From positions 7,826,501 through 7,890,500 of the forward strand of contig NZ_CP012673.1 in the NCBI RefSeq assembly GCF_002950945.1: a DNA stretch of 64,000 bases, written 5' to 3'. The translations under genes and the position numbers were made by a program. This document shows, piece after piece, positions 8,960-17,716 of this stretch. Each line of letters starts with the position of its first letter. The first letter of the stretch is position 1. The notes under the pieces are model-generated. The model had not been told where the DNA came from. It saw nothing but the letters and a program-made list of their open reading frames with translations, and searched no databases. This stretch comes from Sorangium cellulosum. GTDB lineage: Bacteria > Myxococcota_A > Polyangia > Polyangiales > Polyangiaceae.

Positions 8960-10051
8960 TCAGCCCGCGAGCCAGGCCACGAGCTTCGTGGCGCGATCTC
9001 CCGGGACCTTCGCGACCGCCTGCCTCGCGCGGGCCCGCTCGCCCGGGTCGGGGAGGATTGCGTCGGCGCGGACGCGCGGCGTGGCCTCGTCGGGGAACAC
9101 CAGGAAGAAGAGGCTCACGGTGACGACGCGCTGGTGCAAGGGCTCCGCCGCGGGGTCGAGCAACATGCCAACGAGGGCGCGCGCGAGCTCGCGGACGAAA
9201 TCGGGGTTGTTCGCCAGCACCGGCGCGATCCGATCGAAGCTCCCGAGGCACTCGCCCCGGAGACCCAGGGTCGCGTCCGTGGCGGTCATGAGCGCGAGCG
9301 CCTCGCGGGTGGGGCGCGACTCCGACCGGAGGAAGCTCGGCAGGATGCGCGCCCAGAGGTAGCGACCGAAGAGGTCCCTCGCCTCGGCGCGGCGCGCGTT
9401 CGCGAAGTCGAGCAGCGCGCGGGCCGCGTCGAGCTCGGGATCCTTGACGCCGGTCGCGCTCAGCCGTTCCTGGAAGATCTTCTCGGCCTGCTTCGCGAGG
9501 TGAACGTCGGATGCGAGGGCCGGCGCGAGGAGGCGCTGGCAGGCGCCCTCGCGCATCAGGCTCGCGGCGTCCGCGACGGCGGCAGGCGCGGCGCCTGCCA
9601 TCACGAGGTAGCGGACGCCCACGTCCGGGGGCGGCTGCGCGTGCGACCAGAGGCCGTGGTGGCGGAGGACCATCAGCTCTCCGTCCCGCCGCTGCTCGAT
9701 TTCGAGTGGGAAGGTCGCGCCCGGCGCCTGCGCGAGAGAGCCCTTGAGGACTTCGAGGAGCCTCACCGTCATCTCGACGTTGCGACGCTCGAGGCCGTCG
9801 GCCCCGCGGGACCACGGCGCCATGCGCGCCGAGGCGATCTCGACGACGAAGACGTTCGAGAGGGAGAGCAGCTCCGACGTCGATGCCTCCTCGACGGGCA
9901 GACGACCTTCGGCGAGCGGTTCGTGTGTGCTCATGGCAGGGGCGTCCTTCTCTTGGTGGGTCGTGCTGCGAGCCTTGTCGGGGCTGCTGTGGCGCTGTCC
10001 GCAGCCGGCGAGCGCGGCACACAGGACGGCGAGCGGTACTGCGGGCCTCAT
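8960..10051 (-). CDS. Lipoprotein of unknown function, coupled to the giant VgrG (candidate immunity protein)
   Basis: A 363-residue protein whose start ATG at 10051 overlaps the TGA of the giant VgrG as ATGA, so the two are translationally coupled. The N-terminus MRPAVPLAVLCAALAGCG is a lipoprotein signal with the Cys at about 17. Mature residues 60-150 look beta-rich, followed by alpha-helical sequence to the end. I do not recognise a family. A periplasmic lipoprotein immediately after an evolved VgrG is the classic position of an immunity protein, but this is inference. Another ATG further in (MSTHEPLAE) is a less likely start. Confidence 0.65.
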   Translation of the reverse strand: MRPAVPLAVLCAALAGCGQRHSSPDKARSTTHQEKDAPAMSTHEPLAEGRLPVEEASTSELLSLSNVFVVEIASARMAPWSRGADGLERRNVEMTVRLLEVLKGSLAQAPGATFPLEIEQRRDGELMVLRHHGLWSHAQPPPDVGVRYLVMAGAAPAAVADAASLMREGACQRLLAPALASDVHLAKQAEKIFQERLSATGVKDPELDAARALLDFANARRAEARDLFGRYLWARILPSFLRSESRPTREALALMTATDATLGLRGECLGSFDRIAPVLANNPDFVRELARALVGMLLDPAAEPLHQRVVTVSLFFLVFPDEATPRVRADAILPDPGERARARQAVAKVPGDRATKLVAWLAG

Positions 10052-13000
10052 CGGATCGTCCACCCCTTCTGCCGGCGCCGCCAGGCGGCGATGAGGCCCA
10101 GCGCGCAGCTCGCCCACAGCACGGACGAGGAGCCGCCGATCGGCCCGTGATACACCTGGCAGCTCGGCGCGGCCTGCACCACGGTACCGTCGAACGCCGC
10201 CGCGGTGGTGATGGATCCGGGCGCGCGGACCTCGACGTTGTTGTCCTGTGCCCGGCCGATCGGCGCGACGTTGACCGACGTCCCGAGCGAGGCGCTGTAA
10301 GCGTTCACCGTCGTCACCGAGAGCGGACCGCCGGCCGTCGCGGGCGGCCCGATGGTCCAGTCGCCAGTCACCCGCCAGGGAACCATGCGAACGACCGAGT
10401 AGACGCGCTCGGCGGGATCACCGGTGCTCCCCGGCTGGAGGTTGCCGGCCGCCGGCCAGGTGCGCGCCACGTTGGTCCAGAAGCAGAAGCACGACCGGAA
10501 GTGGATGTTGAGGTGCACGCGGTTGAGCGCGGCTCCGGCGTTCGCCGGGTGCGGGTGAGGGAGGGGGACGCTCGGCGAGTCGATGGCCCACAGCTCCACC
10601 CGGATCCCGATCGCGGGCTGGGCGGCGGCGCGCCGCGCCAGCGCCACGCCGAGGCCGAACGTGGCGCTCTCGCCTCCGAGACCCGCGCCGGGTTGCCCGC
10701 TATCGAGCACCGGCATCAGCAGGGGCTTCGGCGCCGGATCTCCAGGGAGGAACTGGCTGCGCCCCCCGAACGAGCTCCCGCCCTGGGCGGGATTCGACAG
10801 GAGCCTCAAGCTGAACTGTCGGAGCGTCCCGTCGGGCTGGCTGTAGGCGCCATCGTACTCGATGACATCGATGTCCTGAATCACGCCGCCCCAGACGTGA
10901 TCTAGGCCGAGCTGTCCGGTGGCGCCGCCGCCCACCAGATCGACGTCGAGGTTCATCACCATCGCGTCGACGGACGGCGTGCTGATGGTGAAAGGCGGTG
11001 TCGAGAACGTGCCGGTTATCACCACGAAGTTCGTCGCGGTGGCCGTCGCCGAGCCCGCGCTGGTGGTGGCGACGCTCCGGTCGGGGCCGAACACCGTGGC
11101 GTCGACGAGCACCAGGTTGAGCGGGATCGACGGCTCGCGGTCCTCGTGATCGCCCGAGCCGTTGCAGTCGATGAACGGCCGGATCCGGAACGAGCCCCTC
11201 TGATCGGCGCTGACCTGCCGCTTGAGCCGGTTGCCCGCGTCGGCTGGATCTGCGACGTGCGAGGGCAGGGCGCCCGCGCCGCCTATCGAGGCGTGATCGG
11301 CGGGGTTGCGGACAGGCTTCCACTGGATCGGCAGGTTGGCCGGCGATGCGGTGAGATCGAGCTTGATGTCGGGTTGCGCGTCGCGCATCAGGACCAGCGG
11401 CGCTGTGGCGGTGAAGTCCTCGGACGCGCCGGTGGTGGTGAACACGTGATCTGCCGGCAGCGGGACGCCCGCGTCGATGCGGTTCTGGTCCTTGACCGGC
11501 GGCGTCGCCTTGATCGTCGCCTGGATTTGCGTGAACTGCACCACCGTGCACTTCACCCTGTCGCCGTCGGGCTCACCTCCCCTGATGCCGAGCTGGAAGC
11601 CGGTGTCGGCGAGCCCGCCGCTCACCCCTGCGCCCTCGGCCCAGAACTTCTTGGGCAGGGCCGAAGGCGCGATCGTCTGCGTGCCGAGCGCTGTCCCGCC
11701 CGCGCCCGCCGCGGGCGGCACCGCCGGCGCCGGCGCGTCGGCGGCGAAGAGGGCGACCCGCGCGTCGAGGGCCCTGAGCTCGAGCGACTGTCGGAACGCC
11801 GCCGGCCTGATCGCCTGAACGATCAGCAGCGCGCGCCCGTGGTCGAGTTGCGCGTTCTGCACGTGGAGGAATCGCCCGACGTTGATCTTGTCGTCCTGCG
11901 ACATCGGGTCGGGGTCACCCGGCGGCGTGGCGCCGGCCTGCGCGGCCGTGCGGCTCTTGCAGATGTCGAGCGTGAGCTCGACGCTCGTGATCGTGCTCCT
12001 CGACGGCGGCCCCACCGGCCTCGATCCGCCCGAGAGCGCGAGCTGCGCCGTCACGTCGTCGAGCCCCGCGCTCGCGCTCGCGCCCTCGACGAAGACCGTC
12101 ACGCCGCCGCTCAGCGTCGCGCCGCTCGCCCACGCCGGGCTGGCGCCCGGTGCGAAGACGTTGTCGGTGCCGTTGAACGTGATCTCGGTCCCGCCCGTCG
12201 CGGCGGAAAAGAACTTCACCTTGCCGCCGGGGCAGGTCAATGTGCCGGTCCCGTCGAACGCGGCGTCGGTCCTGATCTGGAGCGCCTGTCGGGCGGGGGT
12301 GGTGTACGGGATGCGCGCCCCCCCTGCGGGGTTGGCCGCGAACTTCCGCACCACCACGACGAGCCTCGCCGGCGAGAGCACCGGGTTGACGGGCGTCACC
12401 TGCGACGGATTGGGCGGCGGCGGCAGAGGAGGCGCCGGCGGAGGAGGCGCCGGCGGCGGGGGGGCTGGCGGTGGTGGCGGCGGCGGCGGCGTCACCGGCG
12501 GCGCGGGCGCCGGGTGCGGCCTCGGCGGGGGAGCCGCGGGCGTACCCGGCGGCGGCGGCGGCGCCAGCGCCACGACGTTGCCTTCCCTGGGCGTCTCCGG
12601 CGCCGCTGGCTGCGCATCCCCCGCCGACCCTGGCGCCCCCCCCTCGTTGATCATGACCAGCGTGCCCACGATGGTGACGCCGCCCGCGTCGATCCGGAGG
12701 AAGCCACCGGGCCCCTTGAGGGTCACGTCCGCGGCGCCCTCGGCCACGAGGACCGTGCCGGCCTTCTCGTGGAGCTCGAGCCCCGCCTCGAGCGCGTGGT
12801 TCGCGCCCACCTTCTCCTGCTGTTCCCCGGCGGATAGGGACTGCACGCCGACGTGCTCGTTTCGGCTGCCTTTGACCAGCAGGTGGAAGTCCTGCTGGAG
12901 GAGCTCCCGCTTCGTCTTCTTGACGATGCCGTGCCGGTCCTTGCCGGCCCAGCCGGTCTGACCTCCAAGGGTCCGCTCGGTCTCGTCTCCCTTCACGTGC

Positions 13001-14727
13001 TTCGCGAGGATCTTGAGAGCCGCCGTGGTGCGGGATAGGGTGATTTGTTCGGTCCGGTTCCCGCCAGTGACCTCGGTCCGCTTGCCGAGGGTCGAGTCCG
13101 TCTCGTTCCTCGCGACGACCTTCTGCCGGTCATTCCCCACCGTGATCGTCTCGTCGTGCTTGACCAGCCGGCGCAGGTTCTTCTGCGCCTGCATGGAGAC
13201 GAGCTCGTTCCCGGCGAGGTCCTCGAGCAGGATCTCGTTCCACCCGTCCGAGCCGGGCGACGAGTCGCTCTTCCAGCCGCTCCGGGTCTTGTTCTCCGGG
13301 AGCCTGTACGGGACCGGCTGAGTCGTGTTGTGGAACCGCCCAACGACGACAGGCTGCTCCGGATCGCCATTGAGGAACGCGACCAGCACCTCTTGTCCCA
13401 CCCGCGGGAGGGTGATCCCGCCGAACCCCGTGCCCGCCCAGCCCTGGCTCACCCGGATCCAGGGCGAGCTCGCGTCGTCGCTCGCCCCCTCGCGGTCCCA
13501 GGGGAACTGCACCCGCACCCGACCGAACTCGTCGGTGTGGATCTGCTGTCCGGCGGGCCCGACCACGGTGGCGCTCTGCACGCCGTGGATCTGCGGCTTG
13601 GGCGTCCTCCGGGGCGGGCGGTAGGGCACGCTGGCAAAGACGGCGGTCCCGGAGATGTGCCAGGTGTCCACCGCCGCTCCTTCGATGAGGAAATGCGTCA
13701 CGAGCAGCCCCTGGCTGTCGGGGAGCTCGGGGTGGGGGTGCTGCCGGATCGAGAAGACGGCGCCGGGCCAGAGATCGACGGTGTTGGTCGCGAACGAGAC
13801 GGCGCGTTTGTCGACCCGCTCGGCGTCGAGGGCGCGCTGGGCGAGCGCGTTGCCGGAGGGCTGGTCGTGGCGGTAGGGGCCCTTGTCGTCGGCGGCCGGG
13901 GTGTCTGCGGGGCCGGAGGACGCCACCAGGAACGCGCCTGGCTGGTATTGGAAGAGCTCGTAGCGATCCTCCGGCGCCGGGGCCTTCTCGGCCTCGCCGA
14001 GCAGCGGGAAGGTGGGGTTGCGGAGGTCGAAGTCTCGGACGGCGTGCGCGCCAGGGCGGACGTCGTGCGCTAGGCGGACCTCGGTCACGAGTTCGAGCTC
14101 CGCTGCAGCCTCGGTGGGGTGGTCGAAGTAGCGGAGCGGCGGGGCCGCGCGTGGGGAGCGCGCGTGGAGCGCGTCGTCGAGGAGGAGCTGAGATCCGCTC
14201 GCGTCGTCGTTCGGGAAGGTGAACGCGATGCCGGCCTCCTCGAGGAGGCGGCTGAGGAAAGCGTAGTCGGTCTCGCCGTACTGCACCTTGTACGCGAGCT
14301 TCGGGTATCGGGGGCGGTCGATCTGCCAGGCGGGGGTGATGCTCCACTCAGCAAGGAGCCTATCGGCGATGTCTGGGACGGAGAGGTGCTGGAAGATGCG
14401 GTGGCCGCGGCGCTGCGTGAGGAGCCACAGCCGCGGCACGAGGCGGAGGTGGTAGGTCGACCTGCCGAGCGGCTCGGCTCTGGCGAGCTGCATGGAGCTG
14501 CAGAGGCCCGACCAGAGGCGGGCGGTGGCCAGGGGAGCGAAGGCGAGGTCTCGGGCGGCGCGGAAGGAGGCTGATTGGCCGACGATCGCGTCGAGGTCGA
14601 TGCTGGGGTCGTCGGAGATGGCCGTGATCGAGACGGTGAACAGGGTGGAGATGCCCTCGTGGACGGAGAAGCGGCTCACCGAGAGGGAGGACTCGCCGGA
14701 GGCGAAGGTGAGATCTAGAGTGGGCAT
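10048..14727 (-). CDS. vgrG: Evolved VgrG (TssI) with ~785-residue C-terminal extension and terminal membrane segment
   Basis: T6SS spike protein of 1559 residues, about twice the usual length. Residues 1 to ~690 are a canonical VgrG: gp27-like part (QYGETDYAFLSRLLEEAGI), OB fold (HTDEFGRVRVQFPWDRE, WAGTGFGGITLPRVGQE) and the gp5 needle repeats (ETITVGNDRQKVV, VGANHALEAGLELHEKAG). A proline-rich linker fills about 720-770. The remaining ~785 residues look beta-rich and unlike any domain I know; they include a small acidic CNGSGDHEDREPS stretch. The last residues form a hydrophobic segment (SSVLWASCALGLIAAW) followed by RRRQK, a C-terminal membrane anchor layout. GAGAGGAG precedes the ATG. The gene sits 32 bp after the HEAT-repeat gene and overlaps the downstream lipoprotein. 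The extension is most simply an effector or adhesion module; its activity is unknown. Confidence 0.92.
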   Translation of the reverse strand: MPTLDLTFASGESSLSVSRFSVHEGISTLFTVSITAISDDPSIDLDAIVGQSASFRAARDLAFAPLATARLWSGLCSSMQLARAEPLGRSTYHLRLVPRLWLLTQRRGHRIFQHLSVPDIADRLLAEWSITPAWQIDRPRYPKLAYKVQYGETDYAFLSRLLEEAGIAFTFPNDDASGSQLLLDDALHARSPRAAPPLRYFDHPTEAAAELELVTEVRLAHDVRPGAHAVRDFDLRNPTFPLLGEAEKAPAPEDRYELFQYQPGAFLVASSGPADTPAADDKGPYRHDQPSGNALAQRALDAERVDKRAVSFATNTVDLWPGAVFSIRQHPHPELPDSQGLLVTHFLIEGAAVDTWHISGTAVFASVPYRPPRRTPKPQIHGVQSATVVGPAGQQIHTDEFGRVRVQFPWDREGASDDASSPWIRVSQGWAGTGFGGITLPRVGQEVLVAFLNGDPEQPVVVGRFHNTTQPVPYRLPENKTRSGWKSDSSPGSDGWNEILLEDLAGNELVSMQAQKNLRRLVKHDETITVGNDRQKVVARNETDSTLGKRTEVTGGNRTEQITLSRTTAALKILAKHVKGDETERTLGGQTGWAGKDRHGIVKKTKRELLQQDFHLLVKGSRNEHVGVQSLSAGEQQEKVGANHALEAGLELHEKAGTVLVAEGAADVTLKGPGGFLRIDAGGVTIVGTLVMINEGGAPGSAGDAQPAAPETPREGNVVALAPPPPPGTPAAPPPRPHPAPAPPVTPPPPPPPPAPPPPAPPPPAPPLPPPPNPSQVTPVNPVLSPARLVVVVRKFAANPAGGARIPYTTPARQALQIRTDAAFDGTGTLTCPGGKVKFFSAATGGTEITFNGTDNVFAPGASPAWASGATLSGGVTVFVEGASASAGLDDVTAQLALSGGSRPVGPPSRSTITSVELTLDICKSRTAAQAGATPPGDPDPMSQDDKINVGRFLHVQNAQLDHGRALLIVQAIRPAAFRQSLELRALDARVALFAADAPAPAVPPAAGAGGTALGTQTIAPSALPKKFWAEGAGVSGGLADTGFQLGIRGGEPDGDRVKCTVVQFTQIQATIKATPPVKDQNRIDAGVPLPADHVFTTTGASEDFTATAPLVLMRDAQPDIKLDLTASPANLPIQWKPVRNPADHASIGGAGALPSHVADPADAGNRLKRQVSADQRGSFRIRPFIDCNGSGDHEDREPSIPLNLVLVDATVFGPDRSVATTSAGSATATATNFVVITGTFSTPPFTISTPSVDAMVMNLDVDLVGGGATGQLGLDHVWGGVIQDIDVIEYDGAYSQPDGTLRQFSLRLLSNPAQGGSSFGGRSQFLPGDPAPKPLLMPVLDSGQPGAGLGGESATFGLGVALARRAAAQPAIGIRVELWAIDSPSVPLPHPHPANAGAALNRVHLNIHFRSCFCFWTNVARTWPAAGNLQPGSTGDPAERVYSVVRMVPWRVTGDWTIGPPATAGGPLSVTTVNAYSASLGTSVNVAPIGRAQDNNVEVRAPGSITTAAAFDGTVVQAAPSCQVYHGPIGGSSSVLWASCALGLIAAWRRRQKGWTIR

Positions 14728-14759
14728 GCGACGGGCTCCTCTCCGTCAAGGGGCATTCG

Positions 14760-15410
14760 TCAAGGCGCCTTGGCGGGTCCTGCCGCGCCGAGCAGACGCA
14801 AAGCCTCTTTCGCGCAGGCAACGAGGAAGGCCTCCCGTGCGTGCAGCATCTGCCGGAGCAGCGGTTCCGACGATGGGGAACCGATGCGGCCGATGGCGAT
14901 GCAGGCATTCCCTCTCACGTTGATGTCCTCCTTCTCGTCCGCTAGGAGCCTCTCCAGCGTGGGGAGAACCGATGCATCGCCCTGCCGGCCGAGCGCGGCC
15001 GCGGCCTCGATGCGCAGGGGGACGTCCTCGCTGCCGAGCGCACGGAGGAGCGCATCCACACCCCGCCTGCGCCTGTCTCCTAGCCATCCGAGCGCGTAAG
15101 CAACACGCATTCCATCTCCGGACGGGCGCGACAGCTCCTCCTCCTCTAGGATCTCGATGAGCGTGTCCACCACGCCGGGCAGGGCTCGGCCCCTCGCGAA
15201 CCAATCGTCATACGAGAAATTCGGTTTTCGCATCTGGGCGGCGAGATCATCGAACGGGGCTTCTCGGACCCATTCCAGCACATCCTTCTTCATGGTGGGC
15301 TCCTCGAGCTCTGGAGTGTGACCCTGGACCGGACATGCACCCGGAACACAGCAGGGGAACAGCAAGCAGATGGCCAAGACCTTGATCACTCCGAGCATGG
15401 CGCGGCTCAT
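14760..15410 (-). CDS. HEAT-repeat protein, probably exported
   Basis: A 216-residue protein starting with a hydrophobic leader (MSRAMLGVIKVLAICLLFPC), then HEAT/PBS-type helical repeats: RVAYALGWLGDRRRRGVDAL, RIEAAAALGRQGDASVLPTL and RGNACIAIGRIGSPSSEPLL. The ATG directly follows the TAG of the upstream gene with no gap, so they form one transcript. A downstream ATG (MKKDVLEWV) would make it cytosolic; the leader favours the longer form, although the lipobox is poor. HEAT repeats mediate protein-protein contacts. Sitting between a Cys-rich small protein and an evolved VgrG, it could be an immunity or chaperone protein; the sequence alone does not decide. Confidence 0.7.
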   Translation of the reverse strand: MSRAMLGVIKVLAICLLFPCCVPGACPVQGHTPELEEPTMKKDVLEWVREAPFDDLAAQMRKPNFSYDDWFARGRALPGVVDTLIEILEEEELSRPSGDGMRVAYALGWLGDRRRRGVDALLRALGSEDVPLRIEAAAALGRQGDASVLPTLERLLADEKEDINVRGNACIAIGRIGSPSSEPLLRQMLHAREAFLVACAKEALRLLGAAGPAKAP

Positions 15411-16031
15411 CTAGGGATCGGTGGACGACGGCCCAATGGTGAAGCTGGAGGCTGACGTGTCGAGCACGCCGTTGACCATCACGAGCACTTGCGTGGCCGT
15501 CGCCGTCGCGCTGCGTAGGCTACAGCAGCCACAGCCGGAGCCCGACCGGGCGACCAGGCGGAACTCTAGCATCCGGGTCAAGGTCCGCCCGGGCGCGTTG
15601 CCCAGGCTCGGAGGGTCGGTGAAAGTAACCGTCAAATTTCCGCCGGCCGGACAGGGAATTACCTTGGTCGTCCAGGGGATCCATATAGGGCTGGTCGGAG
15701 ATCCGACGGTATACATGTCGGTCCACGTGTTCGCGGGGTGCGTGGCGTGGGCGGGGAGATCGACCCGCTCGTTCCACTCGAACGTGCAGTCGCTACACCC
15801 CGTCCCGCCGCGGTAGTTGAAATTCATCACAAAGTCGAACACATGACCGTTCTGAAAGCTCATCGTGTGGGGCCCGTACGTCACGGAGACAGGGGTCACA
15901 CCGATATTACGAACGTTTTGAATGGCCACGCTGACCACGCAACAGCAGCAGTTCGGACACGGGGTGACCGCCGGCGGGGTCGGTGACGGAGCCGGCGGGG
16001 CTGGCGTCGGCGTGCTACTGTTGCAGCACAT
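15411..16031 (-). CDS. Small Cys-rich protein of the VgrG island
   Basis: A 206-residue protein of unknown family. It opens with MCCNSS, a Pro/Thr-rich stretch and a CPNCCCC cluster, then beta-rich sequence with further Cys (GCSDC, CGCC). Near the end the pattern SATATATQVLVMVNG...SSFTIGPSS resembles a segment inside the extension of the giant VgrG (SATATATNFVVITG...PFTISTPS), so the two may share a fold. There is no classical signal peptide. The start overlaps the upstream gene by 17 bp and the stop abuts the next ATG, so it is firmly in the operon. A T6SS cargo role is possible but not shown. Confidence 0.7.
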   Translation of the reverse strand: MCCNSSTPTPAPPAPSPTPPAVTPCPNCCCCVVSVAIQNVRNIGVTPVSVTYGPHTMSFQNGHVFDFVMNFNYRGGTGCSDCTFEWNERVDLPAHATHPANTWTDMYTVGSPTSPIWIPWTTKVIPCPAGGNLTVTFTDPPSLGNAPGRTLTRMLEFRLVARSGSGCGCCSLRSATATATQVLVMVNGVLDTSASSFTIGPSSTDP

Positions 16032-16809
16032 TGTCTAGCCCACGGTCGAGGTGCTCCACCGCCTTGTCCAGGTAGATCTGCGTCCGCCGCTCAAGACGGG
16101 CTGCGCGCTGCTCCGGATCCTTGATGGCCGGGTCGCGCAACGTCGTGGAGACCCACGGGAGCAGCGGATCCTCCGCCGCGCCGTGCCCCATCGCGAACAT
16201 CATGCCTGTGAGGAGCACGATCCCCCGATCCGTCCCCACCTCGTGCCGGGCCGCCTCCTCGGCGCCGCGGCGGAGCAGCTGCCGCAGCAGTGGCTCGCCC
16301 AGGTACGCGCATCGCTGCGGGTAAATCTCCACCAGGGCATCCATGGCCTTTCGCTCGCAGGCGCGGAGTTCCGCAACGGGCATGTCCTTGAAGCGGACCT
16401 TCTGGAGGTTGCGCAGCGCCTGGGTGGCGAACGAGCGCTCGGGGCCGCCGATGGTGTCCAGGTACCAGAGCATGGCGTCGTAGAGGCGATTCATCCGCGT
16501 CGCCTCGTCCGGGATTCCCGGGTCACGGAGGATCGGTCCGGCCCACGGCACGAATGGATCGGTATCGAACATGCCGCCGTACATGAACATGAGCTCGACA
16601 TAGAACCGGAGGAGCCCCGGATTGGTGACGCCATAGACGCGCGCGCGCTCGATGCCGAACCGGATGCATCGGCGCAGCCCGACATCGCCGAGGATCTCCG
16701 AGAACCTGGGGACGAACCCGCGCAGGTGGACGACCATCTCGTCCTCGAAGTGCTCGAGCCCAAGCGCTTCCCCCATCCCTCCGAGCTGCGTCTCATGCAC
16801 CCGGATCAT
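16015..16809 (-). CDS. Internally duplicated protein of unknown function in the VgrG island
   Basis: A 264-residue, mostly helical protein with no signal peptide. Two halves share a pattern: YVELMFMYGGMFDTDPFVPW...LRDPGIPDE...RLYDAMLWYLD in the first, and LTGMMFAMGHGAAEDPLLPW...LRDPAIKDP...RRTQIYLD in the second, about 125 residues apart. It is therefore an internal tandem duplication. I do not recognise the family. It starts 17 bp inside the end of the FHA-DUF4123 adaptor gene and overlaps the following gene, implying coupled translation. Proteins directly after a DUF4123 adaptor are often the effector it loads, which makes this a candidate effector or co-adaptor by position. Confidence 0.75.
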   Translation of the reverse strand: MIRVHETQLGGMGEALGLEHFEDEMVVHLRGFVPRFSEILGDVGLRRCIRFGIERARVYGVTNPGLLRFYVELMFMYGGMFDTDPFVPWAGPILRDPGIPDEATRMNRLYDAMLWYLDTIGGPERSFATQALRNLQKVRFKDMPVAELRACERKAMDALVEIYPQRCAYLGEPLLRQLLRRGAEEAARHEVGTDRGIVLLTGMMFAMGHGAAEDPLLPWVSTTLRDPAIKDPEQRAARLERRTQIYLDKAVEHLDRGLDNVLQQ

Positions 16810-17716
16810 CGTCCACCTCCAAGCCCGGCACCTCTACGCGCGCCGTCAGGACGACCGGCGCCGCCTGCGTCCCGAACCGCATCACCTCTCCATCCTTCGT
16901 CTCGGCCAGGAAAGCCCCTATCTCCCCGAAGAACTGCGCCTTCTGCCGCGGCGTGCACGTCGGCAGGAAGATCCGGAGCGCGTGCGGATCGTAGAACCGA
17001 AAGTACATCCGCTCCCCCGTCTGGTCGTTCATCACCATCAAGAACCGCCGCAGGTGCGTCCGCACCTCCTTGAACGGCCGCCCGCACGTCAGGTAGATCC
17101 CCCACCCCTTGCCCCACCCCTCCAGCACGAGCTGCTCCAGGAGCCGCGCCCCCTTCGGCAGGCGCACCAGGTACGGCGCCTGCATCGCCAGCGCCTCCCC
17201 CTGGATGCCCTCGTACAGCGACCGGTACTCCTCCACCGACTCCCGCAGCACCTCGAGCACGCGCAGCCCGCGAGACGCGTCGAGCACGGCAAACAGCGGC
17301 TCCGGTTCCGCCTGCAGCGCCGCGAGCACGTCCTCCTGTAGCGGCGTCAGCCGGTCCAGGCCGCCCCCCAGGAGCCCGCTCTCGCGCCGCGGCGGCGTCG
17401 CCCCCTCGAAATAGATGACGAAGACCGTCCCCCCCGCCCGGATCCAGCCGCCGTTCTTGATCTCGCCCTCGTTCACCCGCTCCCCGTTGAGCCACGTCCC
17501 CTCCTGGCTCTCGCGGTCGGCGACCCAGCAAGTCACCCCGTCCCACCGGATCTCGCAATGCACCGCCGACATGGCCCTGTCCGCCGCCACCACGAGGTCC
17601 GCCCGCTCGGTCCGCCCGATGCGGAGCGCCGCCCCGGGCTCGATCACGACCCGGCTCGCCGGGGCGGCCTTGGCCCAGCGGACCTCCACGATGGCGCGCT
17701 GCCCTCCGCGGGTCAC
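16793..17716 (-). CDS. FHA-DUF4123 fusion, T6SS effector adaptor
   Basis: A 307-residue cytosolic protein with two recognisable domains. Residues ~10-100 are a forkhead-associated fold: PGAALRIGRTERADLV, SAVHCEI and EGTWLNGERV match the GR, SxxH and NG signatures that bind phosphothreonine. Residues ~120-300 are DUF4123, the Tap/TEC adaptor domain that hands effectors to VgrG (LFAVLDASRG, GIYLTCGRPF, LRRFLMVMN, RFYDPHALRIFLPTC). The start is the GTG at 17716, which overlaps the PAAR stop as GTGA; the frame stays open further upstream but that part is antisense-like. The FHA part suggests that loading may depend on Ser/Thr phosphorylation, fitting a genome rich in Hanks kinases. Confidence 0.88.
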   Translation of the reverse strand: MTRGGQRAIVEVRWAKAAPASRVVIEPGAALRIGRTERADLVVAADRAMSAVHCEIRWDGVTCWVADRESQEGTWLNGERVNEGEIKNGGWIRAGGTVFVIYFEGATPPRRESGLLGGGLDRLTPLQEDVLAALQAEPEPLFAVLDASRGLRVLEVLRESVEEYRSLYEGIQGEALAMQAPYLVRLPKGARLLEQLVLEGWGKGWGIYLTCGRPFKEVRTHLRRFLMVMNDQTGERMYFRFYDPHALRIFLPTCTPRQKAQFFGEIGAFLAETKDGEVMRFGTQAAPVVLTARVEVPGLEVDDDPGA

